Source of the DNA: Paenibacillus sp. BIHB 4019
GTDB lineage: Bacteria > Bacillota > Bacilli > Paenibacillales > Paenibacillaceae
DNA length: 64,000 bases
Direction: 5' to 3'
Assembly (NCBI RefSeq): GCF_002741035.1
Contig: NZ_CP016808.1
Location: 7,182,672-7,246,671, forward strand
Shown here piece after piece: positions 17,524 through 25,263 of this stretch (position 1 is the stretch's first letter; every line of letters begins with the position of its first letter). The notes below the pieces were generated by a model. It was not told where the DNA came from, did not search any database, and saw only the letters and a program-made list of their open reading frames with translations. The position numbers and the translations under genes were made by a program.

Positions 17524-17814
17524 CTAGCCGTTAAAATGCCCAAGTATGGCCGCGATCCCTGAACGCGACAATTTCTTAGGTTCTTCAGTACTTCCGCCAT
17601 GAAGTCGTATTTGTTCTTTCATTTCGTCGTGCATGTCATCGAATATGGCCGATATCTCATACCAATTGTGATCGTACCATGGTTTGGCAAGCTTCCTCCG
17701 AGACAAACGGCCGTATAATTCCGCAATCGTTAAAGGTTTGCTATCCTTCCCGCCTGATTCTGATTTACTTGGTCCCTTACTGACCGTAGAGAAATCGATC
17801 AACAGCCGATTCCA
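17524..17814 (-). CDS. tail assembly chaperone, frameshift extension (GT-type)
   Basis: Open frame from 17814 to 17524; if read alone it could start at TTG 17802 (92 residues), but there is no ribosome site. It overlaps the end of the previous chaperone gene in the +1 frame, and the overlap holds a UUU-C site (17794-17791) where tRNA-Phe can move from UUU to UUC. This is the position where lambda-like phages make a G-T fusion chaperone by frameshifting just before the tape measure gene. The extension has a WYDHNWYEIS segment and an acidic region. Expected to bind the tape measure protein during tail assembly. Confidence 0.65.
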   Translation of the reverse strand, partial: WNRLLIDFSTVSKGPSKSESGGKDSKPLTIAELYGRLSRRKLAKPWYDHNWYEISAIFDDMHDEMKEQIRLHGGSTEEPKKLSRSGIAAILGHFNG

Positions 17815-18088
17815 TCAATTCCGGGATGCTGTTGTCAAACTCCTCCCGCGTGAAACCATCAATGCAGATCATGTTCAAAATTTCCACCCAATTGCTTACC
17901 ATCGTCTCAGACTCTTCTTCTTTCGCCACGGAAACGGCAGGCTTGATACGATATATGCCGCTATTGTAAATCGCCGCTACCTCTTTAATTTGCTTAATGG
18001 TTCCTACCCGAATAGTTTTGCTGACATCCGCCGCAAATTGCACCGTTGGGCCAATGCCCATAATCAAATCAATGTTTTGCTGTTCCAA
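17777..18088 (-). CDS. tail assembly chaperone (gpG-like)
   Basis: 103 residues from TTG 18088 with AGGAGGC eight bases upstream. An acidic, helical protein after an N-terminal beta segment, lying between the tail tube and the tape measure genes, as gpG-type chaperones do. Its last codons overlap an open frame in the +1 register that likely extends it by frameshift. Assigned from position, size and the overlap arrangement; sequence identity of chaperones is normally very low. Confidence 0.7.
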   Translation of the reverse strand: MEQQNIDLIMGIGPTVQFAADVSKTIRVGTIKQIKEVAAIYNSGIYRIKPAVSVAKEEESETMVSNWVEILNMICIDGFTREEFDNSIPELMESAVDRFLYGQ

Positions 18089-18119
18089 TATAAACGCCTC
18101 CTGAAATTTAGTTGAAAAA

Positions 18120-18139
18120 GGGAAGGCATGAGCCTCCCC
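18120..18139 (-). terminator. terminator after the major tail protein gene
   Basis: Minus strand GGGGAGGC-TCAT-GCCTTCCC stem followed by five T, 9 bp after the stop at 18148. Probably partial, allowing excess tail tube mRNA with read-through to the chaperone and tape measure genes. Confidence 0.7.
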
Positions 18140-18147
18140 ATGAAATA

Positions 18148-18924
18148 CTATGAAGCAATAATGTCAATTACTTTCTTGTCGGCTCTATTCGCATCAAGCA
18201 CAGCCAGTTCTAACGAATTTGAAGTAGCCGATTTTCGTTGCTGATCAATAGAAAAAGTTCCTAGCATTTGGGCTTTGTAAATAATAACAACAACGTCAAA
18301 CCATTCATTGGTATCATCATCTAGCGCTCTGCCGTATGCGACAAACTTATATGCTTTATTGCGCGTTGTTGTTGTAATCGAGGCACCAGAGGCAGTCGCA
18401 GAGTTATAATCTCCGAATACCCTTACATCTTTCCCCGCAAGTGTCGCATCGCCAAAAGTAATAATGCCAGCAGCCACAGTATACTGCAAAGCTGTAGGGG
18501 TAGCCGCAACACGCTCTAATTTTTTCCCGGCATTTACATGATCTTTTGATACAACGATTACCCTGTCGGAATTCGCAACCATATCAGCGCCTTTTGTGAT
18601 GGTAACCGTACTATCAGAAAGCACCGTCAGTTTTTCGAAAAAAGGCACAACTGCTTGACCGTTTGTCAGTTCCGCGCCTGTAGCAGCTAGAAGCATGTTA
18701 TAATCCAGTACCGCATTTTCCAATTGGATGCCGGATTCAGCATCCTGTTCGGTCAAGTGAAATGCATATTTACTCGTGCCCCCATAAACGCGCTGCTGTT
18801 TAGCATCAATTGCGATTGTCATTTTGTTAAGTCGATCAAAAAATCCCACTGGGTTTTCGTTCTCATCAAAAAGAGCCGCATCCGAAATATCATCGACTAC
18901 CCATTGCTTGGTTGATAAAGACAT
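18148..18924 (-). CDS. major tail protein (tail tube)
   Basis: 258 residues, AGAGGAGG before the ATG. The layout is an N-terminal beta domain (1-90), a central insertion (about 95-170) with Ig-like beta pattern, and a C-terminal beta part with FDVVVIIYKAQMLGTFSIDQQR, as in siphovirus tail tube proteins. It lies between the tail terminator/neck genes and the chaperone pair and is followed by a strong terminator, consistent with high expression. No clear catalytic motif. Confidence 0.8.
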   Translation of the reverse strand: MSLSTKQWVVDDISDAALFDENENPVGFFDRLNKMTIAIDAKQQRVYGGTSKYAFHLTEQDAESGIQLENAVLDYNMLLAATGAELTNGQAVVPFFEKLTVLSDSTVTITKGADMVANSDRVIVVSKDHVNAGKKLERVAATPTALQYTVAAGIITFGDATLAGKDVRVFGDYNSATASGASITTTTRNKAYKFVAYGRALDDDTNEWFDVVVIIYKAQMLGTFSIDQQRKSATSNSLELAVLDANRADKKVIDIIAS

Positions 18925-18952
18925 TTATAATTCCTCCTCTGTAAATAAAAAA

Positions 18953-18982
18953 CGCCTAACCGTTAACGATTTCGGCTAGACG
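18953..18982 (-). terminator. terminator at the end of the 61-aa gene
   Basis: Nine-pair stem (with G-U pairs) CGTCTAGCC/GGTTAGGCG followed by six T on the minus strand; overlaps the stop codon region of the gene at 18956. Confidence 0.6.
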
Positions 18983-19141
18983 TTGATCAATCTCTTTAAT
19001 GCGCGTGTATTCCTTTTTCTTCTGGTATCCTTCGACAGGATTGTATGCCTGCCAAATTCCCAACTTCTTGGCTAATGAGATTTTTTCATTCTGAAGCTTC
19101 ACAGCTTCAGAGAGTTCGACGTTATCTTGCTTTTCTCTCAT
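18956..19141 (-). CDS. hypothetical phage protein, 61 aa
   Basis: Charged helical protein starting MREKQDNVELSE, with GAGGTC nine bases before the ATG. It lies between the tail terminator gene and the tail tube gene. No recognisable domain; the predicted secondary structure is helix-turn-helix-helix without a DNA-binding signature. The stop is buried in a terminator stem. Confidence 0.65.
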   Translation of the reverse strand: MREKQDNVELSEAVKLQNEKISLAKKLGIWQAYNPVEGYQKKKEYTRIKEIDQRLAEIVNG

Positions 19142-19151
19142 GTCATTGACC

Positions 19152-19583
19152 TCACTTTCTTACGTAGTCTACGTCATATATGGCTTTGTAACCTTTGACC
19201 CCCGTAATCCCGGTTGCAAAATCCGTGTCATACGCTAAGTGACAACGGAAGGTGTTAAATGATTTGTGCGATATATATGAATCGTGAAAGAGTTTAAACG
19301 CCCTTCCTCCGATTAAGCGAGCTTCAACATTACTTTTTGCATAAAACTCTACGCTAAACTTCCCCTCAAAAACTAAGTGATTTCGAGCAAAACGCCCTGG
19401 CGTGACATACATGAGCACGGCCGGAACAGTGTCGGATGTAAAGGCCGTATCTGGCTCTAGACCCTTAATTATTCGGCTCGTGACTTCATCGGCCGGCGAA
19501 GACGGATCAAGGCCGAAAAACTGCATAAATGAAGCATCTTTAATTAGGGTAATGGCTACCGCATCTATAAGCTCTTGGCTCAC
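19152..19583 (-). CDS. tail terminator / tail completion protein (neck region)
   Basis: 143 residues from GTG 19583 (GAGGTGA upstream). The alternating beta/alpha pattern and the place as the last gene before the tail tube fit the tail terminator (gpU/Gp17-like) proteins that stop tail polymerisation and join the tail to the head. A typical feature is the central strand VPAVLMYVTPGRF and the C-terminal strand YKAIYDVDYV. Assignment is by gene order, as sequence is poorly conserved in this family. Confidence 0.6.
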   Translation of the reverse strand: MSQELIDAVAITLIKDASFMQFFGLDPSSPADEVTSRIIKGLEPDTAFTSDTVPAVLMYVTPGRFARNHLVFEGKFSVEFYAKSNVEARLIGGRAFKLFHDSYISHKSFNTFRCHLAYDTDFATGITGVKGYKAIYDVDYVRK

Positions 19584-19587
19584 GTCT

Positions 19588-20169
19588 TCACCTCATTTTG
19601 AAATATCTATGATACGGGAAATCCTCTATCACCCTTTGCAGCCCCTGCAATATTCGTTGGCGATTAGCTTGCAAAGCTATCCGCAAAAAATAGGTTGGTG
19701 GCGTCGGGCCATAGCTCTGATCGATGTCGCCACGTGCTGCCAGCTCCTCTAAATCCACGCCAGCGTAATTACCGCCCGATTCCTGTATCGATCCGTCTAT
19801 CGCTCGGTATTTCCCTTTGCCACGCCCTACAACAGCCTTGTTGGAGCGTGACCTATAAGAGTTCCATAAATCCGACGCCATATAGCGAGCCAAGCCAGGA
19901 TTCTCAGCAGGTCCGGCCATTAGCGAGCCTTTGCCAAATTGCTCGAGCCATGCCTGCCAATAATCAGCAGTTATCCGCATGCTGAACATATCCGATGCCA
20001 GCGTTTCAAGGTGAGCCCGCACATAATCCCGCACAGCTGGATAATAGCGTATATTGCCTTTGGCCGTCTCCGTTACGATGTTGGCCAATGCAATAATTTC
20101 CGCCAGCATAGCATTGCGCAAATCTCTTTCAGCCAACGCATGGTCATAACCTACATAACCATTGCTCAT
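19588..20169 (-). CDS. neck protein, HK97 gp10-like (minor structural)
   Basis: 193 residues, coupled to the upstream gene by an ATGA overlap. Helical N-terminus (IIALANIVTETAKGNIRYY), Trp/Arg-rich middle and a C-terminal helix (RIALQANRQRILQGLQRVI). Gene order (connector, adaptor, this gene, tail terminator) matches the gp10-like head-tail joining proteins. The call is positional; function is otherwise unknown. Confidence 0.55.
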   Translation of the reverse strand: MSNGYVGYDHALAERDLRNAMLAEIIALANIVTETAKGNIRYYPAVRDYVRAHLETLASDMFSMRITADYWQAWLEQFGKGSLMAGPAENPGLARYMASDLWNSYRSRSNKAVVGRGKGKYRAIDGSIQESGGNYAGVDLEELAARGDIDQSYGPTPPTYFLRIALQANRQRILQGLQRVIEDFPYHRYFKMR

Positions 20170-20759
20170 CGGGTATCCTCAGATAGCTGTACATGCAGCA
20201 GGTTCGGATATTTAATGCCGTCTACCGCATCAACCTTAAATGCTCGGCCATCCAGTATGATGCGATCAGGTGCCTTTGGATTATTATCCTGCGCCCTCTT
20301 CACGTCCACGCTTGTTTGCAACACTAATACATATTCCGTTGTAGGCAACAACCCCGGATCAGATTGGCGCATATCAGCTGTCACGAATTGCGCGAAGCAG
20401 ATAACGTCGGAAACAACAGTAACAAATTGCTGGCTACCAATGGGATTATAGTTGTCGTCATACGCTTGGGTTTGGCGCTGGACCTCGATTATGGTATTGC
20501 TCTTAAGCAGCGAGCAATATTTATCACGGTCAACCGTTGGCCGCATGGTCAGCACCAAGAAGCTCGCATCGGTCTGCACAATGTCGCCAAGCTGCACCAC
20601 TGATGTTGGAGCAAATAATCCGTTGTATACGTACTCTTTGCCCATGACGGTTGTAGCCTTTGTTTCCCGCGACAGAATTACATTTTCTTCCACATCTAAA
20701 TTCCCAGACGTTTGGGGAATTGTGCATGGCGTATGACGATGATTAAATTCATAAAACAT
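20166..20759 (-). CDS. head closure / head-tail adaptor protein
   Basis: 197 residues, beta-rich, with AGGTGATACC before the ATG. The third gene after the major capsid protein in the usual head-tail joining order, where SPP1 gp16-type stoppers lie. The central part has long beta strands (DASFLVLTMRPTV, EYVLVLQTSVDV). I recognise the arrangement, not the sequence. Overlaps the next gene by 4 bp. Confidence 0.55.
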   Translation of the reverse strand: MFYEFNHRHTPCTIPQTSGNLDVEENVILSRETKATTVMGKEYVYNGLFAPTSVVQLGDIVQTDASFLVLTMRPTVDRDKYCSLLKSNTIIEVQRQTQAYDDNYNPIGSQQFVTVVSDVICFAQFVTADMRQSDPGLLPTTEYVLVLQTSVDVKRAQDNNPKAPDRIILDGRAFKVDAVDGIKYPNLLHVQLSEDTR

Positions 20760-20767
20760 GGTATCAC

Positions 20768-21331
20768 CTACCTGAATGATTGAACTGTAAACTCCGATAG
20801 TAAGTCGGATATTTCCGGAGTCACCATATTGTTGCTGAAATACTCTATCGTCGAATCAAAATCTTTTTTCGACTTAATATTTGAATGAAGGTTACTCTTG
20901 AGCTGCGCCACCAGCAGCCCGCATGCAACCTTGACTTTATCGGGGATGACTTCCCAGCCGCTTGAATAAGTAACCTCCAGCTCGATGTACGGCGACCCGA
21001 ACGGTGAGCCAATGCACCAGACCGTACCAATCTGTTTATCGATGTCCAGCAAAGATAGGTCAATATTCTCGAAGCCTGGCGCACCGAAAAAGCCACCCAT
21101 GATGCCCTGAGCAGCTCTCCCCTGTGCCTCCGTAACCTCGATTACAGGATGATAGCTCAAATGCCCCCGCTGCGAGTCGGACAAGGGTATGCGCTCGGTA
21201 TACTCCTTAACTCCAATCTCACGCTTACAGTATCCGTCAATAATAGCCGACGCCCGAATAATCAACGGAAGCGTCAGCTCAACGCCAGCTGGCACATAGT
21301 CGGTATCTGTTAATTCAAGGTATTGGCTCAT
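20768..21331 (-). CDS. head-tail connector protein (gp6/gp15-like adaptor)
   Basis: 187 residues with the helical pattern of gp6-like connectors: an N-terminal helix LPLIIRASAIIDGYCKR, a Tyr/Thr strand with ELEVTYSSGWEVIPDKVK, and helix VACGLLVAQLKSN. The combination of 'TYSSGW...IPDxVK' with a following helix is typical of phage gp6-like adaptors that sit on the portal. It starts 4 bp inside the preceding gene (ATGA). Confidence 0.75.
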   Translation of the reverse strand: MSQYLELTDTDYVPAGVELTLPLIIRASAIIDGYCKREIGVKEYTERIPLSDSQRGHLSYHPVIEVTEAQGRAAQGIMGGFFGAPGFENIDLSLLDIDKQIGTVWCIGSPFGSPYIELEVTYSSGWEVIPDKVKVACGLLVAQLKSNLHSNIKSKKDFDSTIEYFSNNMVTPEISDLLSEFTVQSFR

Positions 21332-21741
21332 TCAGCGTAACCTTCAGCTATGAGCTTATCCGCCAGTTCATTAGACAGTTCCGCCGCCCCATCTTTAAAG
21401 TTAATGACCAGTGAGCTGAAATGCAGTGAATGAAACCCAGTGCGCTGACTATCGGTCCCGATAAGCTGCACAACTTTTGTCATGCTAATAGCTGGCTCAG
21501 AAGTCTTCGCATCCTCGAACGCTTCCCCAGCTACCTTCAGTGCCGCCAAACTGGTATCAATGTCCTTAGCAGATGCTGCGTCGTCTTCTAGCACACTTAC
21601 TGATGATTCAATTGCAGCATTAAAAATTTTTACTGCTTCCTGTGAATGATTTCCTAATTGTTCACCAATAACCGCCGCTCCAAGCAATGCTGTAGCGCTA
21701 ACTGTCGCTTCCCTGAGCTTTTTCAATTTTGCTTCTGACAA
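21328..21741 (-). CDS. phage head-region protein, possible head decoration/fibre
   Basis: 137 residues from TTG 21741, which has GAGGAGG seven bases upstream; an ATG at 21777 in frame lies in the terminator and lacks a ribosome site. The N-terminal 100 residues are Ala-rich helices. The C-terminus has HSLHFSSLVINFKDG and ELADKLIAEGYAE, a pattern seen in small proteins following capsid genes where a strand is followed by a HeH/LEM-like helix. I do not know the exact role. Confidence 0.7.
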   Translation of the reverse strand: MSEAKLKKLREATVSATALLGAAVIGEQLGNHSQEAVKIFNAAIESSVSVLEDDAASAKDIDTSLAALKVAGEAFEDAKTSEPAISMTKVVQLIGTDSQRTGFHSLHFSSLVINFKDGAAELSNELADKLIAEGYAE

Positions 21742-21762
21742 TTTATTTCCTCCTCTCAATAA

Positions 21763-21792
21763 ATGTGAGACGGTCATTTGACCGCCTCACAT
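21763..21792 (-). terminator. hairpin after major capsid gene
   Basis: ATGTGAG-A-CGGTCA / TGACCG-C-CTCACAT, 13 paired bases with one mismatch and a 2-nt loop, followed on the minus strand by TTTATTG. Probably partial termination that raises capsid mRNA over downstream genes. Confidence 0.6.
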
Positions 21793-21801
21793 TCTAGCAA
21801 T

Positions 21802-22803
21802 CTATGCTACAGCAACAATTGTCGGACGCTCAATCGTACCGTAAGCATGAGCATAGCTTGGGCCTTTTGCTACTGGCGCGCCATACTTGATACCAACAAA
21901 TTGTTGAGCTAAATTGCTCGTTTTACCAAGCTCGAATAGATAAATCCCTTTCTCGCCGACATAATGGTATTCCACCATTGGTTCGGTCAGTATTGCGATA
22001 CCGTAATCTGTATTACTTGCTGTTGTTGCATTAACTGCTGAAGGCATAAATGGTTCCGGAATAATAGGAAGCACTCCCGCAGCAGTCATAATGGACATAA
22101 CTTCCAAACCAGCAACAACAGTCTTCCGCAGATTACTGATTTGTGTTTGATTATTCCCGGATGCCTCCTGTTCTTGCTCTAGGTAGTGATGGCCGATTGG
22201 GTGAATATAAATTGCTGTTGGCATTAACGCATACAGCTCGCTACTCACCATAGCAGCAACCTTCGCCCTAATAGATGCCACGATGGATGCAGCTGGACTT
22301 ACAGCAAACGTATTTGTAATCTGCTTGGCTAAGCCCACATACTCCAATGTTGTAGGTACAGCTAGCGATGAATCTGAACCCCTCCATAGTGCTTTCCCAT
22401 GTGCAAGGCTGATCCCGTTAAGCATGTCGTTCAAGTCTTTAGATTGCAATTCTGTGAAATTACCCTGCTGTGCACCCAGCGTAACGTCATAATGAGTGAA
22501 GTTCGTTTGATTCGTCAGCGCCTTAACTTTCAAGCTATGTGGCGTTCTGACATTGCTCGTCGGAGTCGCCGAAGGCGATCTTGGATTAACGAACGCACCG
22601 CCGTTAATAGTGTTTTGTTCAAAATACGTCGAGAAATCACCAGTAGCCGGTGTATAGTTGAGCCTGCCTTCTAAAACAGAGTTTCGACGCAAGGAATCCG
22701 TAATTTCTTTTTGAAAATCATCTGTAATCAACGCACCGGGACCCTGAAACTGAACTGCTGCTGCGATATCTACAAATTGAGCCTCTCCTACGCGACTATT
22801 CAT
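21802..22803 (-). CDS. major capsid protein (HK97 fold)
   Basis: 333 residues, preceded by the protease/scaffold gene and followed by a strong hairpin. Family-like features: N-terminal arm with LITDDFQKEITDSL, a central beta region with TNFTHYDVTLGAQQGNF, the AxxIHPIGHHYLEQ segment, and the P-domain ending in a YGAPVAKGPSYAHAYGTIERP strand. Proteins of this shape in Firmicute phages are major capsids with the HK97 fold. No N-terminal delta domain is visible, which agrees with the separate scaffold encoded upstream. Confidence 0.8.
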   Translation of the reverse strand: MNSRVGEAQFVDIAAAVQFQGPGALITDDFQKEITDSLRRNSVLEGRLNYTPATGDFSTYFEQNTINGGAFVNPRSPSATPTSNVRTPHSLKVKALTNQTNFTHYDVTLGAQQGNFTELQSKDLNDMLNGISLAHGKALWRGSDSSLAVPTTLEYVGLAKQITNTFAVSPAASIVASIRAKVAAMVSSELYALMPTAIYIHPIGHHYLEQEQEASGNNQTQISNLRKTVVAGLEVMSIMTAAGVLPIIPEPFMPSAVNATTASNTDYGIAILTEPMVEYHYVGEKGIYLFELGKTSNLAQQFVGIKYGAPVAKGPSYAHAYGTIERPTIVAVA

Positions 22804-22806
22804 GTA

Positions 22807-23262
22807 TTAATTCTCCCCCTTCGCAGACAATTCCGCCCGCGCTTGTAGTTTCAATTTTGTCGATTCTGCTGGTGAAAGGTTTAATTTATCAACTGATGCA
22901 CAGAATGTATGGATGTCAGTGTCTTCCCCATCCTCTGCCTTCGCTCCGTATTTAGAAAGCAACTGTGAAGCAGCTAGCGTTTTTCGTTCTGGCTCACCAG
23001 GCTTTATAGCAGCCGCCTTTAACTCAGTTAGCTCCCGCTCCGCTGCTGCAAGCTTGTCCTGAGCTGCTTGCAGCGCAGCTGTCGCCGTCTCTTCAGGTGA
23101 CTGGGCCGCTGGAGCTGCACCCGCAGCTTTTACGTCAGCTACCTCTGTTTTAATAGTCGCAACCTCCGTTGCGATGGTTTGCACACTGGCTGTCAGCGTT
23201 GCCATGCCGGTTGTAACGGCAGCAAGTGAGTCCTGCATTGCTTGGATTTGTTCTGGTGTCAT
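22807..23262 (-). CDS. internal in-frame scaffold protein (nested start)
   Basis: ATG 23262 is in frame with the protease gene (codon 193) and is preceded by AAGGAGG eight bases upstream, as good as any ribosome site in the phage. It would give a 151-residue scaffold beginning MTPEQIQAMQ, composed of coiled coil with a linker of Ala/Pro. This is the same nested arrangement as lambda C/Nu3. Whether both products are made is inference. Confidence 0.7.
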   Translation of the reverse strand: MTPEQIQAMQDSLAAVTTGMATLTASVQTIATEVATIKTEVADVKAAGAAPAAQSPEETATAALQAAQDKLAAAERELTELKAAAIKPGEPERKTLAASQLLSKYGAKAEDGEDTDIHTFCASVDKLNLSPAESTKLKLQARAELSAKGEN

Positions 23263-23838
23263 TTCGACATCCTCCTTCAATTTATTGTTTCTGGCAGCAA
23301 AGCTCGTTGTCTTATAAGCTGCCTTATCAGCAAACAGGATTGCTGCACCCGTACCACAAAATTCGAGCACATCAAGTACGTTCTCATCCTGGGCGTTGGT
23401 TACTTTGGCTTCCATCTCAATTGATGTCCCGAATTTATATTCCGGCCAATCGTGTTCGAGCGAAAGCCCGTTGTAATACCTTATTGTTGCAACTACGTCT
23501 GGAAAGTCTTTTCCGAAAATGTATCCCTCAGCCATCGCAAATCCGTCCATAGATCGGAACGTCTTAGATATGATGCCTACCTTGAAACGGGTATCATGAT
23601 CAGACATACCTTCCTGGTAGTCGATGTTTACGCCCATACCTTCAAACGTGCTCAGAAATTGATCACATACCGCAGAAGATACGCGAATCAATTTCCCGTC
23701 AGCCCCGTGTGGCGATCCGTCCGAAGGCTGCCCAATCGAAAACAGCGAACAGGTAAACGGAATCTTGTTTGGATGACTGATAGACGCTTCATCAGCAAGC
23801 TTCAGGTTAGCTGCTTTCATAGCTTTGATAAACTTCAA
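22807..23838 (-). CDS. capsid maturation protease with C-terminal scaffold domain
   Basis: 343 residues from TTG 23838, which follows GGAGGTGA by seven bases. Residues 1-185 look like a phage prohead protease (GKLIRVSSAVCDQF, FKVGIISKTFRSMDGFAMAEGYIFG, SLEHDWPEYKFGTSIEMEA); candidate catalytic Ser/His lie in these blocks. Residues 193-343 are a separate alpha-helical, Ala/Glu-rich scaffold with a long coiled coil. A second strong ribosome site inside the gene would give the scaffold alone (see next entry). Upstream of the major capsid gene, as expected. Confidence 0.8.
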   Translation of the reverse strand: MKFIKAMKAANLKLADEASISHPNKIPFTCSLFSIGQPSDGSPHGADGKLIRVSSAVCDQFLSTFEGMGVNIDYQEGMSDHDTRFKVGIISKTFRSMDGFAMAEGYIFGKDFPDVVATIRYYNGLSLEHDWPEYKFGTSIEMEAKVTNAQDENVLDVLEFCGTGAAILFADKAAYKTTSFAARNNKLKEDVEMTPEQIQAMQDSLAAVTTGMATLTASVQTIATEVATIKTEVADVKAAGAAPAAQSPEETATAALQAAQDKLAAAERELTELKAAAIKPGEPERKTLAASQLLSKYGAKAEDGEDTDIHTFCASVDKLNLSPAESTKLKLQARAELSAKGEN

Positions 23839-23879
23839 TGGTTCCTCACCTCCCTTCAGGCAATTTGGGCAAAATAAAA

Positions 23880-23901
23880 ACGCCTACTCTTTATGTGGCG
23901 T
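23880..23901 (-). terminator. weak terminator after portal gene
   Basis: Minus-strand ACGCC/GGCGT stem (5 bp, 12-nt loop) followed by TTTTTATTTTG, overlapping the portal stop codon. Confidence 0.35.
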
Positions 23902-25246
23902 CTTCGTTATCGCTATTGCTGCTGTTATCGTCATTAGGCTCAGGAGTATCTTCCGGATTTGCCTTCGTCTTCTCTGCCTTCGTTTCATTGATTTCATCCC
24001 TTGTCTTATTGATGTCAATGATCGTTCTATTTGTCGGCTGGAGCACAACCTCACCATGCTTATTGGGTAGCGCCTTCCTAGCCTGCCTGTCTCTGACCTC
24101 ATCAGGCGTAATCGACATACGATCTAAGTACACCGCATCAATCTCCGCTTGCAGCTTCTGATCCTTGAGCGACATGACATAATGGAATTTGAATTCGATC
24201 TTCCCGCCCATTTTAAAGATGCCATCAATAATGTGATTGTTTATGTGCTCAACGATGTTTTCAGCAATCGACTGCACGGTTGAATTGGTATCCTCATCCT
24301 CGCTGTCTGCCGTACTCCTGTTCACGTCTTTTGTCTGCCCCAATTTTTTCGGGGAAATATCAAAAGCGAGCGCAACAATTTCGATCAAAAAGCGCTGCCA
24401 CTCGATAAATAGCGCCTTATCGTCAGTCGCCCCAAGATCAAGCACACTGACTCCCTCGAAGCCGCCGACAATCGGCATAGCGCCTTGCCCCATAACCTCG
24501 TTACGCCAGTATTCTCGAAACTTAGCAACGCCGCCTGGCTCCGTTCCTTTACCAAGGTTCAGCAACTTGCGAAGAAAGGAGTTCTTTGCTTGTTTCCCTG
24601 CCGATCGGTGAGTATCAATAAAGTTGTTTACTGATTCCCACACCGTTTCCAATGGAGATAGACCAAACGGCGTATTTGTTCGTGGATTCATTCGCATGTA
24701 CATCATTTCCGATGCCTTCAAGTGAACGTATTTACCGTTTACCCGCTGCGCATAGCGATACGAGTCGGGTTTTCCATCCCAGCTCGGATAAAGTTCAATG
24801 GAAAACGTGTCTGTCGGATACATCCGAAACGGCCGCAGCTTGTCGCCCGCCCGCAATATCTCCGAAGAGCCCGCGCTGCATACGAGCATATCCTCAACAT
24901 TCTGCTCTAGCCACGACCTAAACGTATCTGATGGATTCGGCTTCAGCAGCGTGGCTTCGATGATTTTGCATATCTCCTTGTATTTCTCGGTATCCGCTTC
25001 ATCGATAGCAGCTACCGACCAGTTCAGCTTTACAATCCCCGTCTTTATGACGTTGATTGCGCGCCTCGGAATAGGCGATTCACTCAGCAGCCGCAGGTTA
25101 GCCGGTGTTTTCTTCTTCTCTGGCTGGTTGTTCCCGTTCTTTCCTCCGTAACCGTATGAATACGGGTAACTGTCTGTTTGCCGTTCTGGCTCGTTACGAG
25201 TACGGCCAGCTTCCAGCCAGTTGATTACCCATTGCCTGATGCCCAA
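23891..25246 (-). CDS. phage portal protein
   Basis: 451 residues from TTG 25246 (GGAGGTG seven bases upstream); the ATG two codons earlier is too close to the ribosome site. Portal family features: LLSESPIPRRAINVIKTGIVKLNW near residue 55, the PFGLSPLETVWESVNNFI segment near residue 200, and ALAFDISPKKLG near residue 300. The dodecameric ring is the DNA entry pore of the capsid. The C-terminus is a highly acidic Asn/Asp tail. The gene follows the large terminase by 17 bp. Confidence 0.9.
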   Translation of the reverse strand: MGIRQWVINWLEAGRTRNEPERQTDSYPYSYGYGGKNGNNQPEKKKTPANLRLLSESPIPRRAINVIKTGIVKLNWSVAAIDEADTEKYKEICKIIEATLLKPNPSDTFRSWLEQNVEDMLVCSAGSSEILRAGDKLRPFRMYPTDTFSIELYPSWDGKPDSYRYAQRVNGKYVHLKASEMMYMRMNPRTNTPFGLSPLETVWESVNNFIDTHRSAGKQAKNSFLRKLLNLGKGTEPGGVAKFREYWRNEVMGQGAMPIVGGFEGVSVLDLGATDDKALFIEWQRFLIEIVALAFDISPKKLGQTKDVNRSTADSEDEDTNSTVQSIAENIVEHINNHIIDGIFKMGGKIEFKFHYVMSLKDQKLQAEIDAVYLDRMSITPDEVRDRQARKALPNKHGEVVLQPTNRTIIDINKTRDEINETKAEKTKANPEDTPEPNDDNSSNSDNEDAT

Positions 25247-25263
25247 ATGCATTCACCTCCCCT

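Noticed and set aside
17524..17802. Independent gene from TTG 17802
   Set aside because: No ribosome site, and the frame opens before it inside the chaperone gene; frameshift fusion is the better reading.
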